A stretch of 64,000 nucleotides of DNA from Pempheris klunzingeri. Taxonomy: Eukaryota; Chordata; Actinopteri; Acropomatiformes; Pempheridae. Location of the stretch: positions 8,876,501-8,940,500 of the forward strand of contig NC_092030.1 in NCBI RefSeq assembly GCF_042242105.1, in the 5' to 3' direction. The notes under the pieces are model-generated. The model saw nothing but the letters and a program-made list of their open reading frames with translations. It was not told the origin of the DNA and did not search any database. Shown piece by piece: positions 12,680 through 25,559 of the stretch. The position numbers and the translations under genes were made by a program. Numbering within the stretch: the first letter of the stretch is position 1; every line of letters starts with the position of its first letter.

Positions 12680-13755
12680 GGTTTAGGCACAAAGATGACT
12701 TAGGGGCTAGGAAAAGATCACGGTTTCCTTCCTCATCATAGTCAAATTAATATTACTGGTCATGATTATACAAAGCCAATGTTGACTGTGGAAATGGAAA
12801 CAAGCAGCGGTCTCTCATGTTAAACTTTTATGTTTTTTTGATCCATGAAACCACCCCAACCTCTTCTATTTTGGGGCATTTGTACTGTGCACAGTATGCA
12901 TGTTTTTTTGTCCGGCCCTGGAACTACACATTGATACACTCAAAGCCAAACATGGTTCAAATGAAAGGCTTACAGAGCACGGATAACAACTTCGATTATG
13001 TTATCTGCTGCATGTCTGTCCATCCTGGAAGAGGGATTCCTCCTCTATCATTTTTCATAAGACCTCTCAATTTTCTCCCATCAAAGGGATTTTCCTTATC
13101 TGAATCGAAAGGTCTAAGCACTGATGCTGTAATATGATGTGCAGACTGCTAAACCCTCTGAGAGAAACCAGTGCTTCTGGGCTGTAAAAAAACAACTGAG
13201 TTGGCTTATTACATTTGTACACGTAACTAAATGAGATGAGATTAATTCAGCAGCACGAACAGTCTGTATCTAGAGCCTGCAACCTCCATCACTGTTTACA
13301 CTGTTTTCAGCATCTCCTCAGGTTCTCTCTCTTTCCGTCTCTGATGGATCCATTCTCCACTCTTGTCTCTGTGCAGCTTAATTGATCTGACTGTCTTCGC
13401 TTGGCCGGCTGATTAATTGTGTACTCTGCCTGTGTTTCAGGTTTGAGATGAGACGAAGAGAGAGGAGAGCCAGTGAGGGCATTTTGATGAAGAAAAGTCT
13501 GAAAACACAGTGCAGCAAGAGAATGGAGAAAGTTAGCGTAGTAAATGGAGTTCAGGAACTCCATTATGAGCGTGATTACAGCTCTGTATGATAAAATGTC
13601 TCAGAATGGAACCAGCAGTGACAGGCAGCTCCTGTTCTTTTCTAACTTTGTGAAAAGTGTTGATGCCATTAGATGCTTAGGAGCACGAGCAGTCTGACTC
13701 ACAATAACACATGATAAAAACAAATGAAACGATGAATTTGCTCTTCAATCTTTAG

Positions 13756-13757
<2 letters not shown>

Positions 13758-13801
<44 letters not shown>
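13758..13801. repeat. (CA)22 microsatellite
   Basis: Perfect CA repeat. The flanking DNA from 12685 to 13757 shows no gene. Confidence 0.97.
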
Positions 13802-13802
<1 letters not shown>

Positions 13803-13929
13803 CTGTACTTTTAGGTACACACTTCTAAATCTAAATCATCAAACAGTCTTTGAAGGAGTGAGGACCACACTAAATGTGCTCACTTAAAATATGTACTCTT
13901 AAAAAGTATTTTTGATATAAATTTTCTTT

Positions 13930-14085
13930 GCTTTTATAAAATGTCCCCCTTTCAAAAATGTCCCAACATTCCACAGGAGTAATTTTACAAAATGTCCTCA
14001 CTCTCTCTCTAACATTTTCCCTTTTCCAAAATTACCTTATATTCCACAAATGTCCTCTCTTACCAACGATGCCCTCACTTTTTAA
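13930..14085. repeat. Degenerate TGTCC/AAAAT tandem array
   Basis: Variants of AAAATGTCC(C/T)CACT recur about every 20-35 bases. The same motif appears in inverse sense (GTGAGGACATTTT) at 25.56-25.85 kb. No coding potential. Confidence 0.55.
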
Positions 14086-16140
14086 GTAATCCCACACAAG
14101 AGACGTAGGCCCCATTTACACTCACACCTTTACATGTCATTTGTATCTAGATATGTTATCTGAATAATGACATCAGATGCGTGTGTATTTGCATTTAATC
14201 CGAAATCTGGTGTGCTTGTTTTACAACTCAGTTTATACAAATCCACACAAATTTCAAAGTTTTAAAACTTTCAAATATGTGCGTAGATCCATATGTACAT
14301 TTTAACCATTTTAGCAATAATAAGATTGCATTTGCATTTGTAGGTGAAGCACTTAGCCCCACTAATGTAAGAACTACTATATATTTAACACCCTAGCTAC
14401 GTGCTAATGTGCAGGTAATGTTTGATGACGTCCCACTGTAAGGGTGCTCTCTGCTTGCTCCCTCTGAGTCTGGGCTGTTATATATAGTTATCACCATAAT
14501 AGCCTCCAAGCCTAAGCTTTACTGTTAGGCTATTATTAGGTGTAGCTGAAAGTTATGAGTTTTGCCTATTATCAAGAAAATGAAGGAGGAAGGAGGAGAA
14601 GGAGTGTAGTGTGAGCAGCTGTAGAGACAATTACACTCAGAGCTTGTTGTTAAAAGGGAACTCAGTCATACAGGTTCCATCAGGTATATTGATGCATTTG
14701 AAATGACAAAAATGACAGTTTTAAATAGGCAGGCTGACACCAGCGTTCTCTTCTTGAAGTGAGCAGGAGCTCCTCAGTCCTCACCCATGTTAGCGTTAGC
14801 GGGAGTTCAAAAGTGAGCGCAGCTGCTTTGTATTTTTATCTTACTGTATTCATTCAGCATGCTGATAGTTTGAACAGTTTGACTTTCTTCTCTCAGTATC
14901 AGTATGAAGTCACTGTGGTTCAATTTCCAAAGACAGCTTTGTTTTAAGATAAATGTGCCTGGGCTATGGGCCAAGAAGGAGGTGTCAGACTGAAGGTCTT
15001 TTTATAAGTCAGATTTCTAAAGGTACCTTGTGGGGTTTTGACCACTAACAGTACAGAGCAGTGTTTTAACCAGTGGGTCTTCATTTTGCTTGTACTGTGC
15101 ACAGACTTGGGCAAGTTACATGGAATCAAATGCTCATTCCAAATGATTCATTGACATGACAATATCAATTTCTCAACAGCAACTCATATGCATCATCAAC
15201 ACCCTTTAAACAACTTTATATTTTTCACACCCACACTCCACATTGTCTGTATTTAGCAGGTGCTGAAATAGAAAACAAGACATTGTGGTTTAACAGGCCG
15301 CCAGCCTTCAGTTTACTTAACATCAAGAGGTACATGGACATTAGTCCAGCTATGAACACACAACATGAGACAAATTTGGAGCTACTGGGTATTGCATTTC
15401 TCCTTGTTTGGTTAAGGCTCTTTGCCTCCCCACCCCTCCAGCTCTTACGTCAAGCTAATGTGACCTTGACCAGTCTGTCCACCTATAAGGTACATTAACT
15501 TTCTGGCCAACTCTCTGTAGGACTGTACTCACACTGCACTCAGTGTTGGGGTGCACAAGGATACACATGCACATGTATCATAATGTGATGTTGGTTCCTA
15601 GTGGTTTCACACTGATTGACACTTAGTGGTGCTAACACTCAAGACACATAGTAATGTATCATGAAAGCCAGTGAGGACAAAGACTACTAGCTCAAACATG
15701 GATGTGAATAAACTTTGCCAGGCCTGGAGGACATACACACTGTGTTTGGTGAGATTCATTGAAACAAAGCATAACTTTGTTATCAAGAAAACTCAACAGT
15801 TCACCTTTATGGCAGCTTTTTTCAAGCCAGGTTTGACACTGAGACCATAAATAATTAGTCATGGCTGTCACACAAGTGTTTAATTTTCCATCAGCTTTTT
15901 TCTCTTTTCATCGCTCTTTGCTGCAGATGAATTTGTGCCGGAGCTCCACGCCTTCTCCTTTATTATCAGTCTGATAACACACCTGCCTGAACACAAACAA
16001 GTCAAACTCCAAACACAAAAACCTGAATACAAAGTGACCGAAGTGAAATCTCCACCAGTTTCAACAGCTTTGTTGATACTGGATGATATTCAAAGAAAAT
16101 AGTGGGGGAGTAAAGCAGCCACAGCAGCTTCAGCTGACCT
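14086..16140. other. Intergenic DNA upstream of lysozyme
   Basis: No gene is supported. A short perfect hairpin occurs at 14493-14536 (ATAATAGCCT pairing with AGGCTATTAT). Open frames in it are short and unlike anything I recognise. Confidence 0.4.
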
Positions 16141-16147
16141 TCTCAGC

Positions 16148-16158
16148 TATATAAAAAG
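16148..16158 (+). promoter_or_regulatory. TATA box of the lysozyme gene
   Basis: TATATAAAAAG lies 48-58 bases upstream of the lysozyme start codon, which fits a TATA-driven promoter with a short 5' leader. Confidence 0.7.
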
Positions 16159-16205
16159 ACTTTCAGCAGGAGCTCTAGAAACATTTAGCCAGCAGAGAGT
16201 TCATC

Positions 16206-18166
16206 ATGAGGAGTCTCGTGTTTCTGCTCTTAGTGGCTTTGGCCAGCGCTAAAGTCTACCAGCGCTGTGAATGGGCTCGAGTATTGAAGAATTATGGGAT
16301 GGATGGTTACTATGGAAACAGCCTGGCCGACTGTGAGTACCAACCTGTCAGTCTGCAGATTCTGTATCTGGAGATGAAAATACTATTTATTTATTTGCAG
16401 TTTATTTTTTAATGGCAATGTAATATCACATCAGTATGTAAAGCATACCATAACAAAGCATGTATGAAATCTCTATCTTTAAAACTAGCCATTGGTTTCC
16501 ATTCATTTTGGTACATTTTGGTACAGTATGGAAAACAGACTTAACAGACTTAACAGACTCTTGTTTACATACAGAGTGAAGTCAGCTTTACAATTTGTTT
16601 CATTATGAAATTATTGCATATGTTTTCATGAGGTAAGCGGCTCTGTCAACAAGATTTGGTGTTTTTTGGGAAATTCAGCTATTTTCTTTATTGCAGCACG
16701 TTAGATGAGGAAAATGTGAAGCTACAGCCAGCAGTACTGTTACCACTGGGTTCACAGAGGCCGTATATGGCTTTCAATGCTCAACCTTGATCTTTGGTCT
16801 GTATGTGTGTGTGTTCTGTTCCCTCTGCAGGGGTGTGTCTCACCAAGTGGGAGTCGGGATACAACACCGGAGCCACCAATCACAACATTGATGGATCCAC
16901 TGACTACGGCATCTTCCAGATCAACAGTCGCTATTGGTGTGACAATGGTCAAACCCCCACGTCGAATGCATGCCACATCAGCTGCAGCGGTCAGTGATGA
17001 ACCACAACACCAATCATTTTAGCTACACATGAGCTTTTTATTCATGCATGTATTTGTCACCAGGTCCATTTTGTTACAGTTGTGTCCTGCCCCACCACCA
17101 AGATCTAAATTATTAATTATTAAGGTTTTCTAATATTAACTGTGAAGCAAATTACCCTGAATTAAGCAGCAATGGAATGTAAACACAGTACTTTTAATCA
17201 AGTAAAGTACAAATTCAAGGTACCTGTACTTGTACTACTTGAGAACTTGTAAACTTGTACTCCACTACATCATTACAGACAGCTACAGAATTCTCACCAA
17301 TTCTGCAGCTCAAATGCAGCTCTCCTGATCTCATCAGCCTTGTTTTCAGCAGCAGCAGGCAGCTGTTTTTAACTAAATACCTATGATAAGCCCATTGTAC
17401 ACTACCGGTAATAACTTCTTATTTTATGTTTTTATCTTATCTTTTGTACATGTGATACATGTTATTCCTATGTTATAATTCTTATCTTACAGAGAATAAG
17501 CAATGTACTACAGTGGTCAGGGTCAGCAGAAAAACATATTTTAGCTACTTAAGAAATACCTAAACAACATCAGTTTAGCTGTACACTATGTTTTCACCAT
17601 TTCACACTGTCATAAGACAGTCCTTTAGAAAGGGAACCATTCTCTCTGCCTGTATCTCAAAGCCTCCATTGACAAAAACAGTAATATTACCTCACATTTT
17701 TGATGGGCCTTTTTTCAGGTGCTTAGAATGCATTGCTTAGGGTTGGTACAGGGACTCCTGCCAGCTCCTCCAAACTGGGGGTATGCTGCCTGTAATCTAC
17801 CACATATGACGCCATTAAAAATCCAAACTATCCCTTTAAACTTTTAGCTTCATTAATGTCCACTTTTTAATTACCCATAAAACTTAGATTTTCTTTTTTG
17901 TTTTATTTGTTTTTTTTGTCACAGAGCTTCTGACAGATGATGTCAGCGTGGCAATCAAATGTGCCAAACGTGTCGTCCAGGATCCCAATGGCATTGGAGC
18001 CTGGTAAGATCTGATCATGTGACTCAGATACAGAATATGTGTTCAAGACATAGATCCTCACATGTGCAAGCATGAGTTTGTCCTTCTGTCTGCTTTCAGG
18101 GTGGCCTGGCGCCGTCACTGCGAGAACCGTGACCTGACTTCGTATTTGTCTGGATGTGGTCTTTAA
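16206..18166 (+). CDS. lyz: c-type lysozyme (muramidase), four exons
   Basis: A secreted enzyme that cleaves the beta-1,4 bond between N-acetylmuramic acid and N-acetylglucosamine in bacterial peptidoglycan. Coding exons are 16206-16332, 16831-16989, 17925-18003 and 18100-18166, all with GT-AG introns. They join in phase to a 143-residue protein, the usual fish length. A 15-residue signal peptide ([15 protein letters not shown]) precedes the mature start KVYQRCEW. Catalytic Glu is in [11 protein letters not shown] and catalytic Asp in [17 protein letters not shown]. All eight disulphide cysteines are present (RC, VC, WC, ACHISC, KC, HC, GC). The four-exon structure with Trp codons split at exon boundaries 1/2 and 3/4 matches vertebrate lysozyme C. 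A TATA box lies upstream and an AATAAA at 18546-18551 downstream. The calcium-binding Asp cluster of alpha-lactalbumin-type relatives was not evident. The gene looks intact. Confidence 0.96.
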
Positions 18167-18545
18167 GCAACACATGGAAGTAGGACAATGTCATCAGCAT
18201 AGTAGTTGATTTTCAGCTGCGATGGATGAAAACCTTTCTACTGTTTGTAAGCCTGAACTGACTGGAGTAAAACACACAAAGCTACTGAAGCTACTGACCA
18301 TTCATTTCAAATCAAGTCAATTCAAATTGTTGCTTTCAATGTATTTACTTTATACTTAACTTGATTTAACAAATCTAGTGAAAAGAAATGTGGTGATTTA
18401 AACTTGTATCTGTTGTTATTGTGCTCATCTTAAAACCAGATTGAAATGTTCTGTGCTGCCTTCATCTATTGGAGGTGTAAAGACATAAAAGTTTGAACTG
18501 ACCTACTGCTTTTAAAAAGACTGTGCATGTTGTAATGAAAAAGAA

Positions 18546-18551
18546 AATAAA
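18546..18551 (+). terminator. Poly(A) signal AATAAA, lysozyme
   Basis: The first clear AATAAA downstream of the lysozyme stop codon, giving a 3' untranslated region of roughly 400 bases. Confidence 0.6.
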
Positions 18552-18559
18552 CAAGGATT

Positions 18560-20110
18560 TAAGAGAACTTTTCACATTTTCACAAGTAAGATCCAAGTCT
18601 CCCTTTCTCCACTGGGGGAAACTGACAATAATGCCAAATTATTGTTCTGATCATCATATCACCATCATGGCTTCATGGCATCATTTTAAATCTAATTTTA
18701 TGTATTTATTTATTGTATTTGCATATTTTGGCATGAGAACTTATCAGCAGTTTCTAGGAAACTTATCTTATTCCAGCAACTGTGTCATGGTCTTATGCAG
18801 GTCATAGATACCAGGGACAGGGGGTGAGGTCCTACTTCATTTATTACCTCAGTCAAAACAAAAAAGACAATAAAGCAGGATATGGTTTAGGCCAGTAATA
18901 AACTTGGTGCAATGGAGAATTTACCAGTTTGACAGTGTGTTGACATTATATGATATTATATTATCATTGATCAGACTTTAAGATTTATCACCGCTTCAGT
19001 TTTAATAGTTATTAGAGACTGCAACAAGACAATTATGTGCAACATAGAATTAGATACAGAATTTAAACAGCTTCTGTACACTTTTTGACATATAGCCAAT
19101 CATAATGTCATGGTGTGTAATTTCATCTGTAAATGCAGCACCCCGAGCAGATGTGGCAGGCAGAGCAAATCTGGTACCTCAAGCAGCCTTGTTAATAGCT
19201 GTTGTGCTGAAGTCTGTTACATATTCTTATTCCAAGCTATTCACAAGCTTGTTTGTGAGAGTGCACTGAGAGTGAATTGGACTTGAAGCACTCGAACAGA
19301 AAACGTTACTGTAAGTGGTGAGTAAGTAAGTAAGTAAGAGAGGTTATGGATGACACCACAAAAATGTTCTTCCATTTGGCCCAACAGGTCCTTAGCTACA
19401 GTACGTGCTTTGAAATTGAAACTATTAAATAATAAGTTGGTCATTACACTACGTGGAGAAAGTAAAATATGAGCACATACTTCAAACAATAAGCAGAAAA
19501 CATATGTATACTATAAGTCAAGACTGAGCCATCCACTACTTGTTTTTAAATCCTAGGCTGATTCATTTTCCAATACGACAAACCTGGAATGCTTTCTTGG
19601 TTCATTTCTCAGGTAGATTTGAAGAAAAAGCATCTTCCCTCATACCAAATAGTACTCATTGCCAAACTGCATTCTAAAACTTAGAGGAGTAGAAAAACAT
19701 TAGTAGGTGTTCACTATTCTAAGTGTAACAGGCCAGCTGATTCATTCTCTCCTCCACACTGCCTGTTTATACTGTATTGTGTCACCCCATTTCAGCCCAC
19801 TGGTTTACACAGAAAACTCTCACTATCTTGGAAGCTTTACAGTAAAAAGTCAGACAGATGTGACCTACAGTACATGTCTCCAATAATAGACCCTGCATTG
19901 TTCACCACTTCACAGATCTCATGTCAGCATTCTCTCAATACTAATTAGACCAATAGCTATCAATCACACAACACATGTTTCTTAGAATCTGTACCGTCAT
20001 CTTTTTAAGTAAAAGAAACAATAGTCACAATTCACAGAAACCAGTTAAATTTCTGAGAACAACACAGTCTAAACGTATTACTTCAAATTTGCAAGCTTGA
20101 ATGTCTTGTA
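18560..20110. other. Intergenic stretch, nothing recognised
   Basis: AT-rich. It contains a short (TAAG)n run at 19319-19338 and no supported gene. Confidence 0.4.
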
Positions 20111-20111
20111 T

Positions 20112-20870
20112 ATTCAATCAATCATTAGTCAATAAAACTTTATTCATATAGCACCAAGTCATACCAAATGTTATCTCAAGACTCTTTTCATAACAGAGCA
20201 GATCTGAACCAAACTCTTTAATCAAGAGAGACCCAACACCACACCAAACAACAAGCACAATGATAATAGCACTAACTATAGTACTGATAACAGGAATGTG
20301 ACTAATAATAAGCAATATGACAACAGTGAATGACAAGACAGTAATAAACATATGAATAACAATAACAACTAAAAGTAAAAAGTGCCCGACAAACTGCAGC
20401 AGTGATCCACAGGAACGAGAGAGATGAGAGAAGCACAGAAAGGCTCTGGGGAAGATACCAAGTTAGAAACAGACATTAAAGAGACATGAAGCATCAGGAT
20501 GGAGAGGAAGAGGAGGAGAGAGGAGCCCAGTGCATCATGGGAGTCCCCCGGCAGGCTGAGCCTATAGCAGCATAACTAGGGGCTGGTCCAAGGCCTGAGC
20601 CAGCCCTAAACTATGGGCTTTATCACTAAGGAAGGTTTTTAGCTCACTCTGAAATGTAGAGAGGGTGTCTGCCACCCGAACCCAAACTAGAAAGAGATTC
20701 CACAGGAGAGGAGCCTGATAGCTGAAAGCTCTGGGTAGTACGGTACTAACTAACTACTAACTCTTTAAGATATGATATGATGGAGCCTGACCCTTAAGAG
20801 CTTTGGAGGTAAGGAGAAGGATTCTAAACTATTCTGGATTTTACTGGAAGCCAAGACAAGGTCAGCAGAA
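20112..20870 (-). mobile_element. L2/CR1-like LINE 3' end, inverted copy
   Basis: This is the reverse complement of the 3' part of the LINE at 5.6-7.2 kb. Shared blocks include GATGCACTGGGCTCCTCTCT, CAGCCCTAAACTATGGGCTT (seen here on the plus strand) and ACTTGGTATCTT. It ends, in LINE orientation, with a CTTGAGATAACATTTGGTA-type block and an ATTG-rich tail near 20112-20140. It lacks the SINE carried by the first copy and so serves as the empty-site reference. The coding part is only a remnant. Confidence 0.8.
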
Positions 20871-20917
20871 CAAAAGGAAGTGGAGTATCCTGGTGGCCTG
20901 CCACTGGTGTTATGATC

Positions 20918-21449
20918 TTGAGTTTAGTTATTGTCTCGTCTCTTGTCACTTCCGGTTTTATTTTGAAATTCCCTGTCCTCCTCTCTTTTCAGATATCTTT
21001 ACTTCCTGTCCTCCTGTGTCTTGTCCTCTGTGATTGTCTGGCCCTGCCTTGATTGTTTCCACCTGTTCCCCATTACCTTGTGTATTTTAGTCTCCATCTC
21101 CCCTTGTCCTGTGCCAGTTCGTCATGTACCTTTGTCTTGTCAACCAGCGTTCCTGTTTCCTTGGACCTTATCTTGAATTTGCGTCTGAGTTTTGTCTTTG
21201 TGTTACTTTTTTCAAGCTTTGTCTTGCTCCTTCTGTTACTTTTTGTATAGATTGCCTTTGGCCTGAGTATTTCTGTTTATTGTATTTTGTTTTGTTTTTC
21301 GCTCCTGCTTTTACGGAGTTGTTTTTGTTTCCATAGTCTTTGCTTTTTGCCACCGTGCTTGTTTGTTTTGTCTTTTCTTAATAAAGTTTATTTTGATACT
21401 TTTGAGTCGAGCATGTGGGTTCTGGTTCTGTTCACCTCCAGGCTTAACA
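20918..21449 (+). mobile_element. Solo LTR, 532 bp, 5-bp target duplication
   Basis: It begins TGTTATGATC and ends GGCTTAACA. The identical pentamer ACTGG flanks it on both sides (20913-20917 and 21450-21454). AATAAA at 21380-21385 on the plus strand lies about 65 bases before the end, where an LTR poly(A) signal should be, so orientation is plus. The sequence is strongly pyrimidine-rich on the plus strand. It differs from the solo LTR at 12.2 kb. Open frames across it are pyrimidine-rich artefacts. Confidence 0.8.
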
Positions 21450-21454
21450 ACTGG

Positions 21455-22760
21455 TAATCAGGTAAGATACCTTTGTTGCATGTTGTTTACCATTTCTTCT
21501 TCTTTTCAGCTACTGTCTGTCTTTAATGAATAAATTCTTTGTGTCGTATCACAATCATAAAATGCCCATAAATAAATGTAATAAATAATTATTAATGATT
21601 AAATAAACCTGACTTCATATCTCCAAAAATGTCAGCTTTTCAAAAGGAGTTGAGAGAAAGCACTACAGTGTATTAATTCAATGTATTCTAGATTAGACCT
21701 CTAGATTACAGCTATTAAACTGCTGCTGTGAGTCCTGGCACTGTGCCAAATGGACATTCAGTTGTCACTGTCCCATTCAGACAGATCACATGACACATCT
21801 GGATCAGTGACATACAGTAACTCCAAAGAAACCTCAGGTCAGTGTGATCCAAACTGTCAGCAAACAACCTGGAGTAAAAATGAATTAAAATCTTGTGGGG
21901 AAAAAAGGATTTCATATGCACAGACTATATTATGCTAAAATGTATATACTTGCCATATATACTGTGTATAGTGTTTGGGGAAGGCCCTTTCCTGTTTTTA
22001 TATGACAATGCCCCCATGCACATTGTGACTAACCTGACCCTCACTGGTTACTCTGTATGCTCAAACCAGAACAGCAGCTCCCTAGACCACCCCAAACATT
22101 TTCTTTTCGATTAATTTCTAGGTATTCTAAGAGTCTTTTAACAAAATGGAAGTAATATGACTATTCTTGTCTTGAACGGTCTGATTCAGTGTTCTTATGT
22201 TTGAATGGGAGAAAGTGCTGGCAGGTTCAAAACATCTGATGCAAAGCCTGAAACCAGAAAAGCGGAGCCTGTTATAGAAGCAGACCAATGCTCATAGTTT
22301 TGGACTAACACGTTCATGGCTTTAATGCTTAAGTGAAAATATTATCAGCTTTATCATAATCAACTAAAGCATCATTACCAGCAGCAGCTTCATGTCTGCA
22401 GTTTAACCTCAGCTGGTGTTTTCTGATGCAGAGCACGAACAGAGCTGCTGTAACAGGATGGAAACAGGGATCCCTGGACGAGAGAGAGAGAGAGAGAGAG
22501 CACAGGGGGAGCATCTGGCAGTGAAGCAGGAATTTAAATGTGTAGTTGCAGTGATCAGAAACTGGCATCATAGAGCCATTAGCAGATGCAAATGAGGGCA
22601 GAGCTGGCAGGCTGGTCTGTTTCACTCTGTCTTTAACACAAACACATAAAGTCACACATACAGAGTCCAGCATCTGGACAGAGAAATGTTAGTGCCAAGT
22701 ATCTGACAGGAGAAACAACATACTCATAATATTTAGCTATTGTCTTGCCAGTGCTGAAGC
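21455..22760. other. Intergenic stretch with a (GA)n run
   Basis: No gene is supported. A (GA)n run occurs at about 22480-22500. Confidence 0.4.
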
Positions 22761-22764
22761 GAAA

Positions 22765-22905
22765 AATGTAAAGTTTGTTCTGAGGATGGCGCTAAAGTGT
22801 TCATCCTCTGGGGAGCAAGAATGTGACTTTGTAAAGCACTATGAGACACTCTGTTGTGATATTGGGCTATACAAATAAAATTGAATTGAATTGAATTGAA
22901 AAATT
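22765..22905 (+). mobile_element. LINE or SINE 3' tail with (TTGAA)n end
   Basis: The stretch ends with GGGCTATACAAATAAAATTG followed by several ATTGA/TTGAA units, the typical 3' terminus of fish non-LTR elements. It is preceded by GAGGATGGCGCTAAAG, a phrase that recurs in variant form near 29360. Only the tail is present. Confidence 0.55.
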
Positions 22906-25555
22906 GATTATGTGACCGTCGGGACACTAGATCATGAGACACACTTCATGGCCAAAAACATGTGGACATACAGCACTTTTCAATACTGAAGATATAAAGT
23001 GTTTTCGGAAGTGGGGAGAGGGGGGCACAAAAACAACAATAGAATAAAATACACATCCCCACCAGAGGTAGAGGAACTCCTATGGTAGAAACTTTAGGTA
23101 TTTTTTTTTTAATTTAAAGGATCATCTAGCCAGTGGAACCAAGCACCTTGGTTTCTGTTTCGATCTTTTCCTTTGTTTTTCCTCTCTGTGTACATGCTGC
23201 CCCCTGGCCATATAATCCATTGCATTGTGTGCAATTATAATTCATTACGATGCAAGGGGGAAGTCAAGGGAGTCAAGGGGAAACCCTAGCATAAGATGAG
23301 TCAGTGGGTCATTGTGGCTGGCAGCCTGGCTGGACGTGGAGAGAGGAGAGTCTGCAGGAGCTGCGGAAAACTGACCTTTAAAACCTCCCCTCTTGGAGGC
23401 TTTGACCAATCAGCTCCCTGCAGTCAATCGGCAACAAACGAATTGTTTTGGATTTATTGCTGAAACACGTATTACCTGTGTCAGAAATACACTCATATGA
23501 AGTGGAAAGTTAAGCGTGAGGTTTGGATAAGGAGCAGCGCATGTTGACACCATTGTTACCACAACACAGGAGGTTTACAAAATGCAGCTGCATTAATTGT
23601 GTTGAATTTTTTAACATGTTGAATTTTTCGAATTATTTACAAAATTAACGCATTCATTTTGGCAGCGCTATTTGCATATGTTATAGTGGTTTATGTCAGT
23701 ATAATGGTTTGATATGTATGTATATAAGTCATTTACAATCAGTTGGCACTGTGCTGATCCCGGGTTGTGTAAACCTTTATGATACTGGTATTTAATTAAA
23801 AACTAATTATTGATAATGATTAAAATATTTAAAGAATATTCAAAGAGTATGTCTCAAGGTCTTCTACAACTTAATTGTGATAAAACAGAAACTTTTGAAA
23901 TGTTGAACTAATAAATCAATGGTTCAGTCCTATTCATTTCCCAAAAATCAGGTCCTCAGATTAATGATTTTTAAAAAGTCATTCATTGTTTTTATTACGT
24001 CACATTGACTACCACCTCTCTGAGGTGCTAATACTTCTCAGTCTCATCAATTAACATGTTTGGTCTCACTCTTTTAACCTGTCCGTAAACGGCAAAGTGA
24101 CAGTTTATGCTTTTTTCAGGGGTGGGGGGGTTTGGCATCTTCAGCTGTCAGTTCTGTGCAGTCACTGCACCCAGCTGTAATTTACCAAAAATTACTTTTA
24201 GCACATAAACTCCCTATAAACCCATCAACTGTTTTTAAAATTTCTCAGAAAGAGAGCAAATGAATGTATTTTGCTACATGCTGAACTGCTCCATTAAAAC
24301 ATCGTGCTGTCACCAGTGTGTAGAATATTGATCATTAACATCATCACAAACACAGTCCACTATCAGCAGATTTTAAAAAAGCACCTGCAAATGATTGTGA
24401 ATATAGTAATTTATTTACTCCAGTCCAAGAAATGTACACGTGTGTTCTCTCAAGGTATAAAATTTGTTTTAAATAAGCAATTGTTCTATTTCATATGCAT
24501 GTAAATTCTCATTATTTAATTAAAACCCCTGAAGACTTATTTAAAACTGACGACAATCTGACACCACAAACAACCAAAATCATCAAAGAGAACAGTAAGA
24601 GTTAGTAGAGTTAGCAAAAGCCGTCCAGCAGTTTGCAACCTGACTTTGGCTTTGATGAGGGCGCCGCTCCTTATTCTTTTATATATTAAAAAGAATAATA
24701 ATATCTGAATTTGAAAACTGAGAAAAGATAAGCGCTTGCTGTAAGGTCTGTGTATTAAAGGCTTCTGTCGCTGCTTTAAGCTGATGGATACTCAGCTTAT
24801 TGCTGCTGTTGCTCCCCGTGTCTGTCCCTGTGTTGCAGTGTCCGTTGCTGCTGCAGCTGTTTTTTGTCGTACTGTAGTTGTTGCTGGTGTTGCTGGTACT
24901 TTTGTCATTGCTGATGCCATTATTGCTGTAGTCGCTGCTCTTGTTGATCCTGCTGTTGCTCTGAACAACATTCCTGTTTCCAGATGTGATGGTTCCAGGT
25001 CCAGTATGATGTCATCCTTTCTTTAACAAGAAGGTTGAAGCAATCACCCACGGATCAGTGCAGGTGATCTTTCAGTCTCTGGGTGGTCTGTTTTTGGTTT
25101 GTTATCTGGATAAATATGAAGCTGAAGGTAACCCTGAGGCTGGTGAACAGAGGGACTCTGGAGAGAGAGAGAGAGTTGAACACAGGAGATGGTTTTAATG
25201 ATGCCTCAGCTGACTGTGTCATCTGGTTTCTGCTACAAGGTTTCTGTTGTACTTTGACAGAAACAATCCAAACTCAAGATCTGCTTATTAACTTCTTCTG
25301 AAGCTTTCAACCGTCTGCTGTCGTTGAGATGGATTTGTTGACATGCAAGCTCAGTAGCTATTATGATTTTATCTGGAGCACTTGTCTCTGTCGGCTTAAA
25401 AGTAAACTCCATCAGCCAAACTTTCATGATTACTGTTGTGTTTTGATGAAAAGTTAACGAAGCTGGAAATCTGTGACTCTGATTGAGCTTAATACTGAAG
25501 ACAAAGCATGCCAAAACAATATTTCTGCTGATTATAAACATAAATACAACATAAG
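22906..25555. other. Intergenic stretch
   Basis: No supported gene. At 24795-24965 there is a cryptic GTT/GCT-rich region that creates an artificial Ala/Val-rich open frame. At 24671-24698 a perfect 10-bp stem (TTATTCTTTT with AAAAGAATAA) flanks an AT loop. Confidence 0.4.
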
Positions 25556-25559
25556 GACA

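Noticed and set aside
16752-17022. Overlapping open frames around lysozyme exon 2 on both strands
   Set aside because: They are shadow frames of the lysozyme exon, whose frame contains the catalytic motifs and joins in phase to its neighbours.
24784-25026. Ala/Val-rich open frame, plus strand
   Set aside because: Comes from a cryptic GTT/GCT repeat. No homologous domain.
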